Program-made: the position numbers and the translations under genes
Shown here: positions 11,481-23,439 of the stretch, one piece after another
Position numbering within the stretch: the first letter of the stretch is position 1
How the letters are laid out: the number at the start of each line of letters is the position of its first letter
Assembly (NCBI GenBank): GCA_028571685.1
Contig: CM053156.1
Location: 85,315,049 to 85,379,048 of the forward strand
From: Heterohyrax brucei
Taxonomy: Eukaryota > Chordata > Mammalia > Hyracoidea > Procaviidae
Direction: 5' to 3'
Length of the DNA: 64,000 nt
Notes under the pieces: model-generated
What the model was told of the DNA's origin: nothing
Database searches by the model: none
What the model saw: only the letters and a program-made list of their open reading frames with translations

Positions 11481-11749
11481 GCAGCATATTTGTCCACATG
11501 ACTGTCGCTTACAAGAGTGTTAACTGAGGATTCAAAAACAACATAGAAAGAAATGCAACTATGAAGAGCAGCAGAGCACTCTGAGAAGTTAGCTGGGCAC
11601 TATATGTCTTCACCATGCCGTAACCTTAGCCTCTCACTTCTGTGGTTTTACTATTTGAGGGACAGAGACTAGGGCATGCCATATTAAGGGAATAATTTGC
11701 AATCTGAGATCTTATCAAGGAGTGGGCTCAAGTCTGTCTGAAATAAAAA

Positions 11750-11913
11750 CCAAGCAAACCTGTTGCCGTTGAGTCCATTCTGACTCACAGTGACCCTAAA
11801 GGACAGAGTGGAGCTGCCCCATACAGTTTGCAAGGAGTGCCTGGTAGATTCAAACTGCCAGCTTTTGGCTAGGAGCTGCAACACTTAACCTTTAGGCCAC
11901 CAGGGTTTCCATC
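11750..11913 (-). repeat. AfroSINE-like SINE, full length (reverse)
   Basis: Complete reversed copy from tgttgccgttgagtccattctgactcac to cttaacctttaggccaccagggtttcc. Confidence 0.9.
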
Positions 11914-11957
11914 TGAAATACAGGATATTGTCGATATTAACAGTATTTTTTCATAAG

Positions 11958-12455
11958 CATTTTCTTAGTCATCTAGTAACGCCATATAATAGAAATACCA
12001 AAAGTGGATGGCTTTAACAAACAGAAGTTTATTCTCTCACAGTCTAGTAGACTACAAGTCCAAATTCAGGGTGTCAGCTCCAGGGGAAGGCTTTCTCTTG
12101 GCTCTGAAAGAAAGTCCTTTTTGTTGATGAGTTCATGGTTGAGGAACTGCTCAGCCACAAGGATCCTGGCTTCAAAGGACTCACTTTTCTCCTGGTGCTT
12201 CTTCCTTGGCGGTATGAAGTCCCCGTGTCTCTCTGCTTGTTTCTCTTTTATATCTCAAAAGAGACTGCCATAAGACACTAGTCTTGTAGACCTCATCAGT
12301 ATATCTGCTGCTAATCCATTCTGTTAAATCGGTGATACAATCTACAACACGTAGGGCAATCTCATCAAATGGTAGACAGTCACAGGATCCTGGAACCCAT
12401 GGGCCAGATAAATTAATACACACATTTTTGAGGGGACATAATTCAATCCATGACA
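11958..12455 (-). mobile_element. MaLR/MLT1-like LTR (reverse)
   Basis: Starts around cttagtcatctagtaacgcc, has tttattctctcacagtctag, and ends aggggacataattcaatccatgaca. Confidence 0.75.
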
Positions 12456-12829
12456 GGTATTAAATGGGTCTTTTGGTAATGGTGTTTGTCAAAAGCTTCA
12501 TACAACATTTAACGGTCCCTACAATTATTACAATGAGTATATTAACCCAGTATATTAACAATGAGTATATTGACCCAGCTCCTGAGGGGAGCCAGCTGAA
12601 AACATCTAGATTAGAGCACTCTGTGTGCAGGTTTGAGGTATATGGAGCCAAGCAGCCTTCTGGCACATCAGTTTAATATTTTGTTCCACCTCTCCTGAGG
12701 TGCTCCTCCAGGTATAGCAAGAGGTGTTAGCTGTAGAACAGACCACTCCTTGCTCAGCTAACAGGAAATCTAGGGCAATTTGATGAACTAAAACTACTTT
12801 AACAAGTGAGTTCCGTGATTTCTCTTGAG

Positions 12830-12998
12830 CATGGAAACCCTGGTGGCATTGCAGTGAAGTGCTATGGCACTGATCAAACGGTAGGCAGTTCAAACCCACC
12901 AGGCACTCCCTGGAAACTCTACAGAGCAGTGCTACTCTCTCCTACAGGGTTGCTTTCAGTCAGAATCAACTCAACAGTACTGAGTTTGGTTTGGGGTT
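12830..12998 (+). repeat. AfroSINE-like SINE, full length
   Basis: ggaaaccctggtggcattgc head through agtcagaatcaactcaacagtac tail and gggtttgg-like end. Inserted in ERV env sequence. Confidence 0.88.
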
Positions 12999-13133
12999 AG
13001 TTAATAGCCTTCACTATATCATCTGTTATTCCTTTCATAGTCCCAGAGATGTTATAGATGGTGTGTTCTGAATCTTCTACTCTATATATAACAAGGGAAG
13101 AAAATCTTGCAAAAAGTATAACCTAAGCCAAAT

Positions 13134-13621
13134 TTCATGGAATGAATTGTGTCCCCCCAAAAGTATGCATCAACATGCTTAGGTCATGATCCCCAGAACT
13201 GTGTGGTTGCCCTCAATTTTGTGATTGTAACTTTGTTAAGAAGATTGGGAAGCAATTATTACACTCTTACTAAGGTTATATCTCTGGTGCATCATAAAGG
13301 GAGTTTCTCTGGGGTGTGGACTGAACCACTTTTTTATAAGATATAAAAGGGAGCGAGCGAGCATAGAGTGGGGGACCTCATCCCACCAAGAAAGCAGAGG
13401 TGGAAGCTGAGCATGTTCTTTGGACCATAGGTCCCTGCGCTGAGCTTTTCAACTACAGCAAGACTGATGACAAGGATTGTCTTCCAGAACTGACTGGAAA
13501 AGCCTTATCCTGGAGTCAACGCCCTGAATTTAGACTTCTAGTCCCCTAGACTGTGCAAAAATAAATTTATCTTTGTTAAAGCTATCCATTTCTGTTACAG
13601 CAGCACTAGATGACTAAAACT
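13134..13621 (+). mobile_element. MaLR/MLT1-like LTR
   Basis: Starts catggaatgaattgtgtcccc, AATAAA-like signal near 13,560, ends agcactagatgactaaaac. Inserted in the ERV. Confidence 0.78.
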
Positions 13622-16500
13622 CCTTTGATGGGCTTCCTCCATCACTCCTGGCTCATCTCATGGCCATTTGTCTCTCTTCATTTCTAACAGCTACAGCTGG
13701 TGAGTCCAGTGTAAACTGTGATCATAAGAATGGATGTCTAAAGGGATTCCTACATATCCTAAGGTCCATGTCATAACCCAACCATCCAAACACAACCATT
13801 TCCTTGTATAAGACTCATTATTTGAATCTGAATTGGCAAAGGTGGGGTATATCTTGATGCTCCACATAAAAATACACATCCATGTGAGGCATACATAATT
13901 GAAGTCCTGGCTTTGACTTGAAAGATGATTAATCTTTTGAGCCAGTTATCTGTCAGGTAGTTGTTGAAATAGAGTCATCCTCACTTTTGCTAATTTCACA
14001 TCTGAACGCAAAGTGACCTTTTCCTTGTAGACATCCTTTTAGATTTCCTGTAAAAGCTACATTCTAGTATCTGAAGGGGTACTATGTGATATTAAGGGCT
14101 TAGTTTTACAATCTGAGGAGATTCAGGGTATTTAGACACTCTTTCGTTCTAATCCAAGTGAGACTGAAACATGGGGCTTGGGGTTGAGTTGGTACCTCAG
14201 GAGGATGCCACAGTCTGACCTGTATGGCTCGCCTGGAGGTGGCAAATTAAAATTGACAGCAGCAAGGGGAACAAAGGTGTAATTCAGTATGGAAGTAGTT
14301 AGTGGATCTCTGTTCTCATGTGCACTTGATTACTGAGGACCACCAGTGGATCATGTAACTGCCTCAGGAAGCTTAACGAAGGTATTCTCATCCCAAGGAC
14401 TGACGGAAGCTGTGATGAACAGCCATGTGGACAGAAAGTTTAAGAAGGGTTTCAGAGTGAAGAAATACAGCCCAAAAGAAATAAACAAAGTTTACTTACT
14501 AGGACACAAACAACAGTGATGACAAAATAAATTTCAGCAGTGAAAGGCCTGAAGGAGGATAAAAAAGCTACTAACCAATAAGTGACAGACAGAATGATAA
14601 TGATAAAAAGATACACTGTTACTCGAATATTCACGTGTCATACTAAATTAATCTATAACTGGCATCAGCAGCAAGAGGTTAATAAAATATAAATAGCATG
14701 AAAAGCTATAAACATATGATCAGAATTTACAGCAAAGGAACTAACATGGATTCCAATCTGAGACAGGTCATAAGAAACACAACTATTCTATAAAAGCAGT
14801 GTTATAAAAAGAGGGTTAGGCTTTCAGCAGAAGAAGAGTATTAAAACAATGAATAATAATCCACAGTTGGATTCTAATGACAAAAAAAGGGTTACAATTT
14901 GGGAAAACACATTTTTAAAATGTCTACTTGAAAATTTTATTCTAAAAGTTACATTTAAAAGTCAAACAGCTATTTCAAAAGCAATGGCAAGTTATAGATA
15001 CAAATTAAGCAAAAATGACTAAAATGCTCAAGTAGTGGCACTACAGATAAGTTAGCTCATTAAATCCATCTGAATATCCACAACTAGATTCCAGTGACTA
15101 AGAAAATCTCAAAAAGAATTATAGCCTTCCTTTAAACAAAGTTAACAATTGGAATAACATGATCACCGAAACAACCAGAATATGAGTCCTCAGTGATTCG
15201 TAACAGCTAATAATAGAAGATACTGTCAATAATACGAAAAGGGCAAACAGTCCAACTTTTACTATGGTTGCATAGGAAGTTTCAGGTCAGGTATGAAGAT
15301 CTTGGAAAAGTAGGCTACACAGCCATCATCTTCTTCTCTTCCTAGTGATGTCTGAATTTTAATTTTTAATCTTCATGAGACTCAACAGTCTACTCTGGAG
15401 TCAGAGTTTTCTTCAGTTGGGATAATTTAATGCAAGTTTCAACTCCTGGTAGTTAGTGGTACAAGAATTAATGAGAAGGACCAAATACAGTCCTTTCCAT
15501 TGAGGTATGGGAGAATCTTTTAATGGTGACTTTCCCAGTAAACACTATCTCTAGGTTGAGCAGCAGGCAATTTAGATATTTGTTTTTCATTATCAAAAGT
15601 TTCCTCAAAACTTTGTATTCTTTAGAACACTGGAGCAAAGATTTATAACACTGAAACAAATCAGGATGAACTAAATTTCAGTCAAGCCGTGTCGCTCACT
15701 GACCAAGGAAGGGCCAATGGTGGTCCAGCGATAATCCCATGAGGAGAAAATCTGTGAGGTCTAAGTGAAATGGTTCTTAACTTGAAAAGGACCTGAGTGC
15801 AAGGCAGTGGTGAAGATCTGAAGTCTGCCTAGTGGAGTTTTTATTATACCCTTACTTCTCTCAGCTAGACCAGAAGAATATGGGTAATAAGAACAAAGAA
15901 GTCTGAAAAATGGGGAATATTTTACTACGCACTTAGTTACCTGTCCAGTCAAATGGGTGCCCTGGTCACTCCAAAAGCCTCTAGGTTCTCTCTAAGTGGG
16001 AATAATGTTCTCAGGAAGTTTCTTAGCTGTAAAGAAAGCAGTAGCTTGAGGACAGGGGAAAGCTTCTACCCAGTGAGAAAATCTGCAACTCATTGGTAAT
16101 ACATACTTTTAACTACATGAGAGGGAGAGTTGGATAAAAAGCAATCTGCCCTTCAAGCACAGGTCCTGACGGCAAGGGAAATCTCCCAGGTGGAACTTGG
16201 TGGTCAGGTCTGCCTGAATTAAGAGTAAGCTGAACATCGGGAAGCCACTGGTTCAATGGCTTTCATAAATATTCCCCCCCAATATTTCTTTACAATTTGC
16301 ACCACCTTATCTCTTCCCAAACAGGTGTCCCTGTGCAATGCTTCCAGCACAGGAGCTTGCAGGACTTCTGTAAGTCCTCATTAGAGTCCATCCGTACCCC
16401 AGAAGTAGAGCTCTGGGAACCACCACGTTTCTTCCATTTTTCAGCCACACTGTGTGACACTGATTTTTCAGAGTCAAATAATTCCATCACGGCAGTTCCT

Positions 16501-16803
16501 TCAGGCATAGGATTCTCTACAAGCATATAAAAGGTTATTCGTCATCTGAAACAGACTCCCAACATTAGGGACCATATGTAACTGTTGAAATTTCGTGAGG
16601 AGCAGTGACAGGACTGAAAGGAGGTGTGGTGTGATCTTCAAAACCATGAGGAAATGCATGGTCTCCAGCAGCAGAAACCCCTCTCCGTCAGTGGCTTCCA
16701 CAGCCCTCATGAGCTCATCCATCATGAATCTTGTCTTACTGTTCCAGTACTTTCTAACCATGGGAACATACCAGCCTTCTGGCAACCTGGGGTGAGGCCT
16801 CAT
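16501..16803 (-). other. Unidentified open frame within the ERV region
   Basis: A 100-codon minus-strand frame beginning MRPHPRLPEGWYVPMVRKYW. It lies between RNase H-like and integrase-like remains. I do not recognise it. It could be retroviral tether sequence or an unrelated inserted fragment such as a processed pseudogene. Confidence 0.3.
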
Positions 16804-16939
16804 CTGTAGTCCAGTGTTGGATCCAGATGACAGCCGGCTTGTTCCCTTTCTGTCAATTCCTTTACAGGAGTTAACTGTTGGTGTTCAAAAGTGATTTTAA
16901 AAATTTTGGTGGGCAACACTTCATAGGTGCTCTATTTTC

Positions 16940-17000
16940 AGGCATCCTATAGGGTTGCTATGAGTCGGCATTGACTCAGCAGCGGTGTGTTTAACTGCTT
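16940..17000 (+). repeat. AfroSINE-like SINE tail fragment
   Basis: cctatagggttgctatgagtcgg followed by gactcagcagcgg. Confidence 0.75.
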
Positions 17001-17637
17001 CACTGCCATTCTCTCCTCCCTCTTTTCCATCATGATCAGGAGTCTCATGACCATGGCTATGAATGAGTGTAGCATCTTCAGATGGTGTCTGGGAAGTGGC
17101 TTCGTTAGCAGCTGTCAGCTAGGCAGTTTCCTTTAATATCCTGTTTGTGACTCTCCTCTGAGTTGTATGGACCTGGATTTTGGTTACAGCAATCTCAGTG
17201 GGTAGCAAAACGGCTAATAAAAGGGCTGCTACTGAGGGCTCGCTTTTCTTGGGCTCCCAGAACTCAGGAAGCCCCTGTGATTCCATAACAAGCCAAAACC
17301 ATGAGTAACTCCAAAGGGTACCTAGATGAGTAAAAATTTTTTACACCCATCCACCAACCTGTTGCCAAGACTACGTGAGTACAGTTAGTTTAGCTTGCTG
17401 AGGTGAAGTCACTTCAGGAAGGGTGCCACTTTCCAGAACCTCAGCTGAGGCAGCCATGGCACATGCTCCCTAGTAATAAGAGTTGGGAGGTTCTAGCTTC
17501 AAATACAACCTATCACCTAAGAGAATGCAATTGATTCGGTAACAAGTGTCTTGTAAACCTGGTGTAGGAGGCAGAAGTTGTATAGTGAAATCCAGCAACC
17601 ATGCTGTAGATGGCCACCACTGGTAAGCAAAGGTCCT

Positions 17638-17775
17638 CTGGTACGTGAGGAGAGTGGCCTTGTCGCTAAAGCCATACGCACATGCCCTGCACACACGTGG
17701 CTTCTTCCCCAAGTGTGTCCTCCTGTACTTACGGAGACGTGATCTCTGGTGACACCCTCAGAAACCCTCCTTGCA
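17638..17775 (-). pseudogene. Gene A decayed fingers after the stop codon
   Basis: Sequence downstream of the stop keeps traces of two more fingers: CKEGF with in-frame stops and a deletion, then VCRACAYGFSDKATLLTYQRTF, in which both zinc-binding His are replaced (Tyr, Phe). The finger match ends near 17,638, where retroviral sequence begins. The ancestral array therefore had at least eleven fingers. Confidence 0.75.
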
Positions 17776-19022
17776 CTAATGCGGCTTCTCTCCTGAGTGT
17801 GTCCTCCAGTGTTTAAGAAGATGTGATTTCTGTTTAAACCCTTGGCCACACTGCTGGGACATATAATACTTCTCCCGCAAATGCGTCCTCTGGTGTATAA
17901 CAAGGAGGGATTCCCAGCTAAAGCTACAGCCACATTCCAGGCACACATACGATCTCTTGACTGAGTGTGTCTTCTGGTGTGTGATGAAATGGGACTTGCG
18001 GTTAAAGCCTCGCCCACACTCCACGCACATATAAGGTTTCTCATCTGAGTGTGTCCTCTGGTGTCTGATGAGATTTGATTTGTTGCTAAACCCTCGCTCA
18101 CACTCCTCACACACATATGGCTTCTCACCTGAGTGTGTCCTCTGGTGTATAATCAGAGTGGCCTTGTGGCTAAAGCCACGCCCACACTCCTTGCACACAT
18201 ATGGCTTCTCCCCCGAGTGTATCCTCCAGTGCTTACGGAGATAGGATTTCTGTTTAAACCCTCGGCCACACTCCTTGCACTCATGTGGCTTCTCCCCAGA
18301 GTGTGTCCTTGAGTGCTTAAGGAGATGTGATTTCTGTTTAAACCCTCGCCCACATTCCTTGCATACATACGGCTTCTCCTGTGTGTGTGTCCCATGGTGC
18401 ATAAGGAGGACTAATTTCTGGGCAAATCCTTGGCCGCACTCACTACAAACATAAGGGTGCTCCACTGAATGTGTCCCCTGGTGCATGAGGAGAAGTGATT
18501 TCTGGGTAAAACCTTGCCCACACTCACTACAAACATAAGGCATCTGCTGCAGGAGGGCCCTCTGCTGTGTGATGAAGTCTGACTTCGGGACGCAGTCTGG
18601 GTCATCGTCTCTACAGCTGACTGCTCCAAATCCTGAGGTTTCTAACGCCTTCAAGCCTCTGCCTCTTTCCACAGCCTTCACCCTGTGGGCTGAGTTGGAC
18701 TCTATCCCTACTTCTGTGTTGCTTCTACCAGGGCTCGCTGACTGTCTTTGGGGTGAGCAGGAGAACACCCTGGAAGTCTGTTTCTCCCCTGTCCTTCCAC
18801 ACAAAAGTCTGGAGACTTCTTCTGGTTCTTGACCTTCCGTGTTTTCCCTCCGGCAGCTCCGATCAGAATCCCGCTGCTCTGGCTGTTTCGGAGGCCCTGG
18901 AGGGAGGTAATGCTCCGCACAGAAGCCTGGGAGGCGCGGAAGCAGGTGCTGGCTGAGGACCCGCTGACAGGGGACGGCCGGGAGGCCGGAGGGGCAGGGC
19001 TGGAGCTCTGGCTGTGGTTCTG
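17776..19022 (-). CDS. ZNF343: Gene A last coding exon: linker plus C2H2 zinc-finger array
   Basis: The exon starts after a clear acceptor (ctctccag at 19,023-19,030). Its first two bases complete the Ala codon begun by the KRAB exon. A linker of about 160 residues follows (protein 77-238), with blocks such as QRQSASPG and GLKALETSGFGA that match ZNF343-type linkers from memory. Fingers run from 18,537 to 17,779. Fingers 1-8 keep C-x2-C...H-x3-H and mostly TH(S/T)xEKP linkers; finger 9 has lost its first Cys (YMSQQC). Likely base-contact residues (-1,2,3,6) are QSLM, QLVM, QSHK, QSYK, HATI, NSNR, RSHT, WSLI and QSHK. Helix position 1 is Lys in all but finger 8. The frame ends at TAG (17,776-17,778), just where a tenth finger should begin. 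Role: sequence-specific DNA binding; the target is unknown. Confidence 0.9.
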
Positions 19023-19149
19023 CTGGAGAGAGAAAGGTTTCTGTTAGGGGGACCATGAGTGGAAAGAGACAGGTTTCTGTTAGGGAGGCCGTGAGTGGGC
19101 TGCTGGGCTGTTCCCCTTCTCTTCTGACAGACAGACAGTTTCACTGCTG

Positions 19150-19322
19150 GAGTCCTTGGGTGGCACAGTTAAGGACCTGACTACCAGCTGAAAGGTGGTT
19201 CACATGACGAGCCTGGTGGTCTGCTTCTGAAAGGTCACAGCCCTGAAAACCTTCTGGAGCCGCTCTATTTGGTTAAGGGGGTTACCATGCATCAGCATCA
19301 ACTAGACAGAGATTAACAACAA
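19150..19322 (+). repeat. Diverged AfroSINE-like SINE
   Basis: Same variant as 10,239-10,470: gacctgactaccagctgaaagg, ggtctgcttctgaaaggtcac, then catcaactagacag. Just upstream of the finger exon, in the intron. Confidence 0.65.
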
Positions 19323-19417
19323 CCTGACTGCCATACTTGACATATACACAACACAAATGGTTTCCCACCAAACATTCACATTCTGTTTTTACAAATACAC
19401 TTTCTACTACAGTCACA

Positions 19418-19672
19418 AAGAAACCCTGGTGCAACAGTGATTGAAAGTACTCAGTTGCTAACCCGAATACTAGCAGTTAGACTCCGCCATCCACTTCAGG
19501 GAACAAAGGTGTGGCCAGCCAAGCCAAGTGCCGTGGAGTCGGATCCGCCTCAAAGGTGTGGCAGTCTGCTTCCATAAACATGTCCAGCCTTGGAAACTCT
19601 ATGCGGCAGTTGTGTTTTGCTCGGTAGGGTTGCTATGAGTTAGAACTGGCTCAATGACAGCGGTTTTGAGTA
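19418..19672 (+). repeat. AfroSINE-like SINE, composite
   Basis: Head agaaaccctggtgcaacagtg at 19,420 and tail gggttgctatgagttagaac at 19,626. A reversed piece (aagccaagtgccgtggagtcgg) sits between, suggesting a SINE-in-SINE insertion or rearrangement. Confidence 0.75.
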
Positions 19673-19674
19673 CT

Positions 19675-20749
19675 GAAATCCAGACAATGCACACTAAACC
19701 ACTCATGCAACATGTCAGCCCGATTAGGAACTTCCCTCGTGAGCACCAGACACTGTTCTGTCTTGTACACACTTCTATTAGTTTTTCTCTCCTACTAAAA
19801 TCTTGTAAGCCAGAAGCATTCATATTGATATATAGTGCCCATAGCACTTTGCCAGTGCTTGGAAGTAACATTTCCACAACCTATTTGGTAATCTCCTTCA
19901 TGATTTTTCTTACTGTAAAAAGGGGCAGATAGAGATGACCAGTCACTCACTCTGGCAGACTTTCAATCGCTGGAGACAGTCGATGTGTGAAAAAGGCACT
20001 GCGGTGGTGTCTGAACCTGTTCAGCTTTGGGGCGGACAATGAGAAGGATCAGCCCAAAGATGATTCCCATTTGGTGGGGGCCTGATGCACTCCCCTTTTC
20101 AAACCCTTTTTACCACGTCTGACACCAGCCATACTCCCTATGGCAGTCTGCTTCTTTTCTGGGTTCAGCCATCAGTTGTGAAGGCCACAGACCCCTCACA
20201 ATGAACTTGCAGTTAGGTGGTTTACTACGGAAGATGGAACAAGCTGGGATCAGAATCAACAGGCTACAACTCAGGGTCAGGAAGTGTGCAGGGTCAGGAA
20301 GCGTGCAGGAAAAGGGTCCCTTCCTCAATGCAGGACAACTCTCTCAGCCACTTGAGGGCAGTCCTCCTCTTGATCCCCTGAGGACAGTCTTCCTTTAATG
20401 GCCTCAGGAAAGGCCCTTCTCAGCCCTGAGGGCACACTCTTGGCTCCCTGAACACAGACCTCTCTTGGCCCTGCCACCTGTAGCCCCCAGTTCTGCCCCG
20501 GGCCTGTCCTGACCTTCCTGTTGGCTCCGCCAGTGGCCCTCCCTATCCTTTCACTGTCTGCTCTGTGATAGCCCTGGTCTGTGTTACAGATCTTATTTAA
20601 GAGGTTCCTTGGCCCCTCTTTGTCTTTCTCTCCTTCTCTGCCTCTCTTTTCTTCATTCGTCCTTCTTACTGCTGCTTTTCTGCCTGAAAAATCCTCTGTG
20701 GGACTGGCTGCTTATATACGCCAACTCCTCATCACTTCTGTGGTGGTCA
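19675..20749. other. Gene A intron, no recognised feature
   Basis: Unique-looking sequence. A short tandem-like repeat of gggtcaggaagtgtgcag / gggtcaggaagcgtgcag occurs at about 20,273-20,310. No supported exon. Confidence 0.5.
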
Positions 20750-21275
20750 AGGTTGTGTCAGCTGGGCAACTCCATGTCTGGCTGCTGGGTCAAGTGGCCT
20801 GGGGGGGCGGGGGGCAGCAGCTTTCTTCCCCTCAGCTCTCTTCTCTCCGCCTTCCACCACCTACTTCCTGTCTGCCCAGCTGCCAGCAACTCCCGCTCTC
20901 CTTTGCATCTGGATCCTGGACCTGAACTAGCAGCAGTTGGATTCACTAACCCTCACAGCCGGCGAGTGACAGTCCTGTTCCCTGACCTGCTGATCCTGGG
21001 GTCACCAGCCCCTGCTGCTCTGTGGGTCAGCAGAGACCTCGTAGTCTCACAGCCAGCTTGGGATCTGCCAACGTGCACAGCTGGCAATCTAGAACTCTGG
21101 TCTCTGCCCTGCTGACCTTGGGTTCACCAGCTCCCATGGCCATGTGAGGCTTGTGCCAGGACTTGTGACATTCAGCTTCTACAACTGCATGAGCTGTTTC
21201 CTCTTTATATAAACCTTTTCTTGTACATATATGTGTTATTGGTTTTGCTTCCTTAGAAGACCCAGCCTAAGACAA
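20750..21275 (+). mobile_element. ERVL/MLT2-like LTR
   Basis: Starts gttgtgtcagctgggcaac and ends ggttttgcttccttagaag..cccagcctaagaca, as in the LTRs at 32.5, 38.7 and 50.6 kb. Open frames in it are chance frames. Confidence 0.65.
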
Positions 21276-22290
21276 CTTCCAAGCATGGCCCTCTCACCAT
21301 GGCCACAACCGAACAGTCCCCTCTCAGGAGGCCACAGATAGTACACGTGTCCAGTTCACTGGCCAATCCCTGCTGGTGCATACCAGTCACAGCACAGGCT
21401 GAAGCCCATAACCACACAAAACATATCAAAACTGAGTTATTTACTGCTTACCCAGAAAACATAACAAACCACCTAGGGTAGAAAACCAGGGAAAGGTCAT
21501 TCCTGAGGGCTTAGGGGACAGTCTCTCAAGTTGTTTTTCCAAGGGCCAATGCAAAAGGCCAAATACAGAAACTCATTTCACCACAGTATGAAATAAGCCT
21601 GCATTACAGGTCACTTACTCTACTTATTCAGGTTTTATATTTGTTAACCCTCTCTGATCTTTTCAGTGTTTGACAATCCATTTGCACTTTGTTACGTGGG
21701 CTGGGACTGCTGGACTGTACTGAGACTGAGCCACTCAAACGTGCTCAGATCCAGGGACTTGGCAGCCTTATCACGGTGAACCAGGATGTTCCCTGAGTTT
21801 ACTCTGTTCACTTAGGTTCTCTGAGGAACTCTGGTTGTTTCTATTTCTGGCCAGCCATCTCCTGTGAGACCACATGCCAATGCCTGAGTTTTGTGACCTC
21901 AGGTCTCAGTCTGGACTTTTGGATCACCTGGGATTTGCTGCCGTCTTCCCTCGTATTACCTACAGGCACACCAAGTCATTCCACCTGCACTCTACATCTC
22001 TCAGAAGGATTCTACACGGGAAGAAGAATCTCCTCTGTCTCCATACAGGAACTGCAAGCTCACAGCACTAACATCCTTGTTAAAGGAAACCACATAAACA
22101 CTAGAATTCTAGCCCTGTGAAGTCAAAGTGTTATTTCACTGAAGACGATTCAGACTGACAGAGGCCACTTTGGGGAACTTCGCTTTACACTGCGCCCTTT
22201 ACCCCTTAAAAAGAACTATACCTCCAGAGAGTAACTGAGTGCCTTTATGTTACCTGCAGTACAAGTATCACAATCAGAACATCTAATGGC
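21276..22290. other. Gene A intron, no recognised feature
   Basis: No exon, RNA gene or confidently named repeat seen. Confidence 0.5.
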
Positions 22291-22294
22291 ACAA

Positions 22295-22495
22295 TATTAT
22301 TAGGGGCTATCAAGTGCACTTCAACTCATGGCATCACCAAGTGACAAAACCGAACTGCCCTGCAAGGCTTGTGAGGCTATAGTCTTTACAGGAGCAAATG
22401 TCACTAAGCCTGTTCACCCACAAGACCCCCAGGTGGGCTAAACTGCTGACCTTTCTATGAGCAACCAAACACTTAACCATCAGGGGTCCTTAAGG
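22295..22495 (-). repeat. Diverged AfroSINE-like SINE (reverse)
   Basis: Reversed tail (gctatcaagtgcacttcaactcatggc) and reversed head (aaccaaacacttaaccatcaggggt) with a diverged middle. Confidence 0.65.
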
Positions 22496-22834
22496 GCACA
22501 GTACTGCTACACTGATACACAAGTTATTCAAATTTAACCTGCGGGGTTACGTTCTACGTCTGTGTATGTGTATGCCTGTCTTTTCTGTACTTCTGTATGT
22601 CTCCAAATACTTTAAAACCCTCAGGGCTATTCTGACACCTCCAATTCCAATTCAAATCCAGGTTTTTTCTGGCATTCCTCATTCCATATTTGTATCTCCC
22701 TTTTTCAGTAGTGAGAAACCTGGCTCCCAGTGTCAACATATTTATTCATTTACTTAATGCTGAAATTGAAAGAGAGGTTTCAAGACAGTTGACCCATATG
22801 AGGCCACCAGTTAAGTCTGTGAACTTATCCTAGA

Positions 22835-23342
22835 AAAAGTGTTACATATGTCATTGCTGATTGTTACTATGGTCATTTTCAAACTAGTCCCCTTGGAAAG
22901 CTATGCACCAATACCAGCACACATTCCACCCTTCAAGGCAGTTTTGAAACTCTTTCTGAAATGGCCATTGTGCATGGTGGCATCGTGGAAAGTTCACAAA
23001 CTTAATTATATAGTTGTCTGTGAGGAAGTTTTTAGCCAGTAAACAAATCACTGTATTGGAACATGCTCCCTACTCACCTGATCTGGCCCCCATTGATTTT
23101 TTTCTGTACCCAAAGATAATGGATTGAAAACTATTTGGATGACATCCAGGACATTACGGGTAACACGATGACAGCTCTGACGGCCATTCCAGAAGAAGAG
23201 TTCCAAAACTGCTTTGAAGGGTGGACTAGTGGCGATGGTAGATAGCTTCCCAAGGGGAGTGTTTTGAAGGTGACCACAGTGATACTCAGCCCTGAGGTAG
23301 GTAGCACTTAGAACAATTAAGTTCACAGCCTTAATTGTCACA
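22835..23342 (+). mobile_element. Mariner-like DNA transposon remnant
   Basis: Collinear with 62,640-63,140. Contains catgctccctactcacctgatctgg (transposase YSPDL region), then ggccattccagaag and an acaattaagttcac end near 23,313. Short internally deleted element, no complete transposase. Confidence 0.78.
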
Positions 23343-23439
23343 CCTCATATAGCTACAAGAAGCAAATACAGGAAACGTGGTTCCCGATTTACACACAGGT
23401 GGGTGTTCTTTGCAGTTAATAAACAGGCAAGGATCTGGT

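Larger units (their letters stand above)
12466..17640 (-). mobile_element. Class I (gammaretrovirus-like) ERV remnant, reverse
   Basis: Read on the minus strand from right to left: RT/RNase H-like remains (about 17.64-17.0 kb), an integrase region with a His/Cys N-terminal part near 16.36 kb and a catalytic-core trace at 15.95-15.76 kb, then env remains. The envelope ends in a transmembrane-subunit segment (about 12.83-12.60 kb) with a Cys-x6-Cys motif whose following Cys is lost. Every frame is broken by stops and frameshifts, and a SINE and an LTR have inserted. No intact flanking LTR pair was found. It is an old, noncoding fossil. Confidence 0.7.

Noticed and set aside
12466..17640. Functional endogenous retroviral gene
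   Set aside because: All gag/pol/env-like stretches in the window are short and broken by stops, shifts and later insertions.
17517..18395. Other minus-strand frames over the finger exon
   Set aside because: Shifted readings of the real finger frame, recognisable by repeated RSHMCARSV-like shadows.
20609..21115. 168-codon open frame
   Set aside because: Mostly within an ERVL-like LTR, Ser/Leu-rich, no domain.
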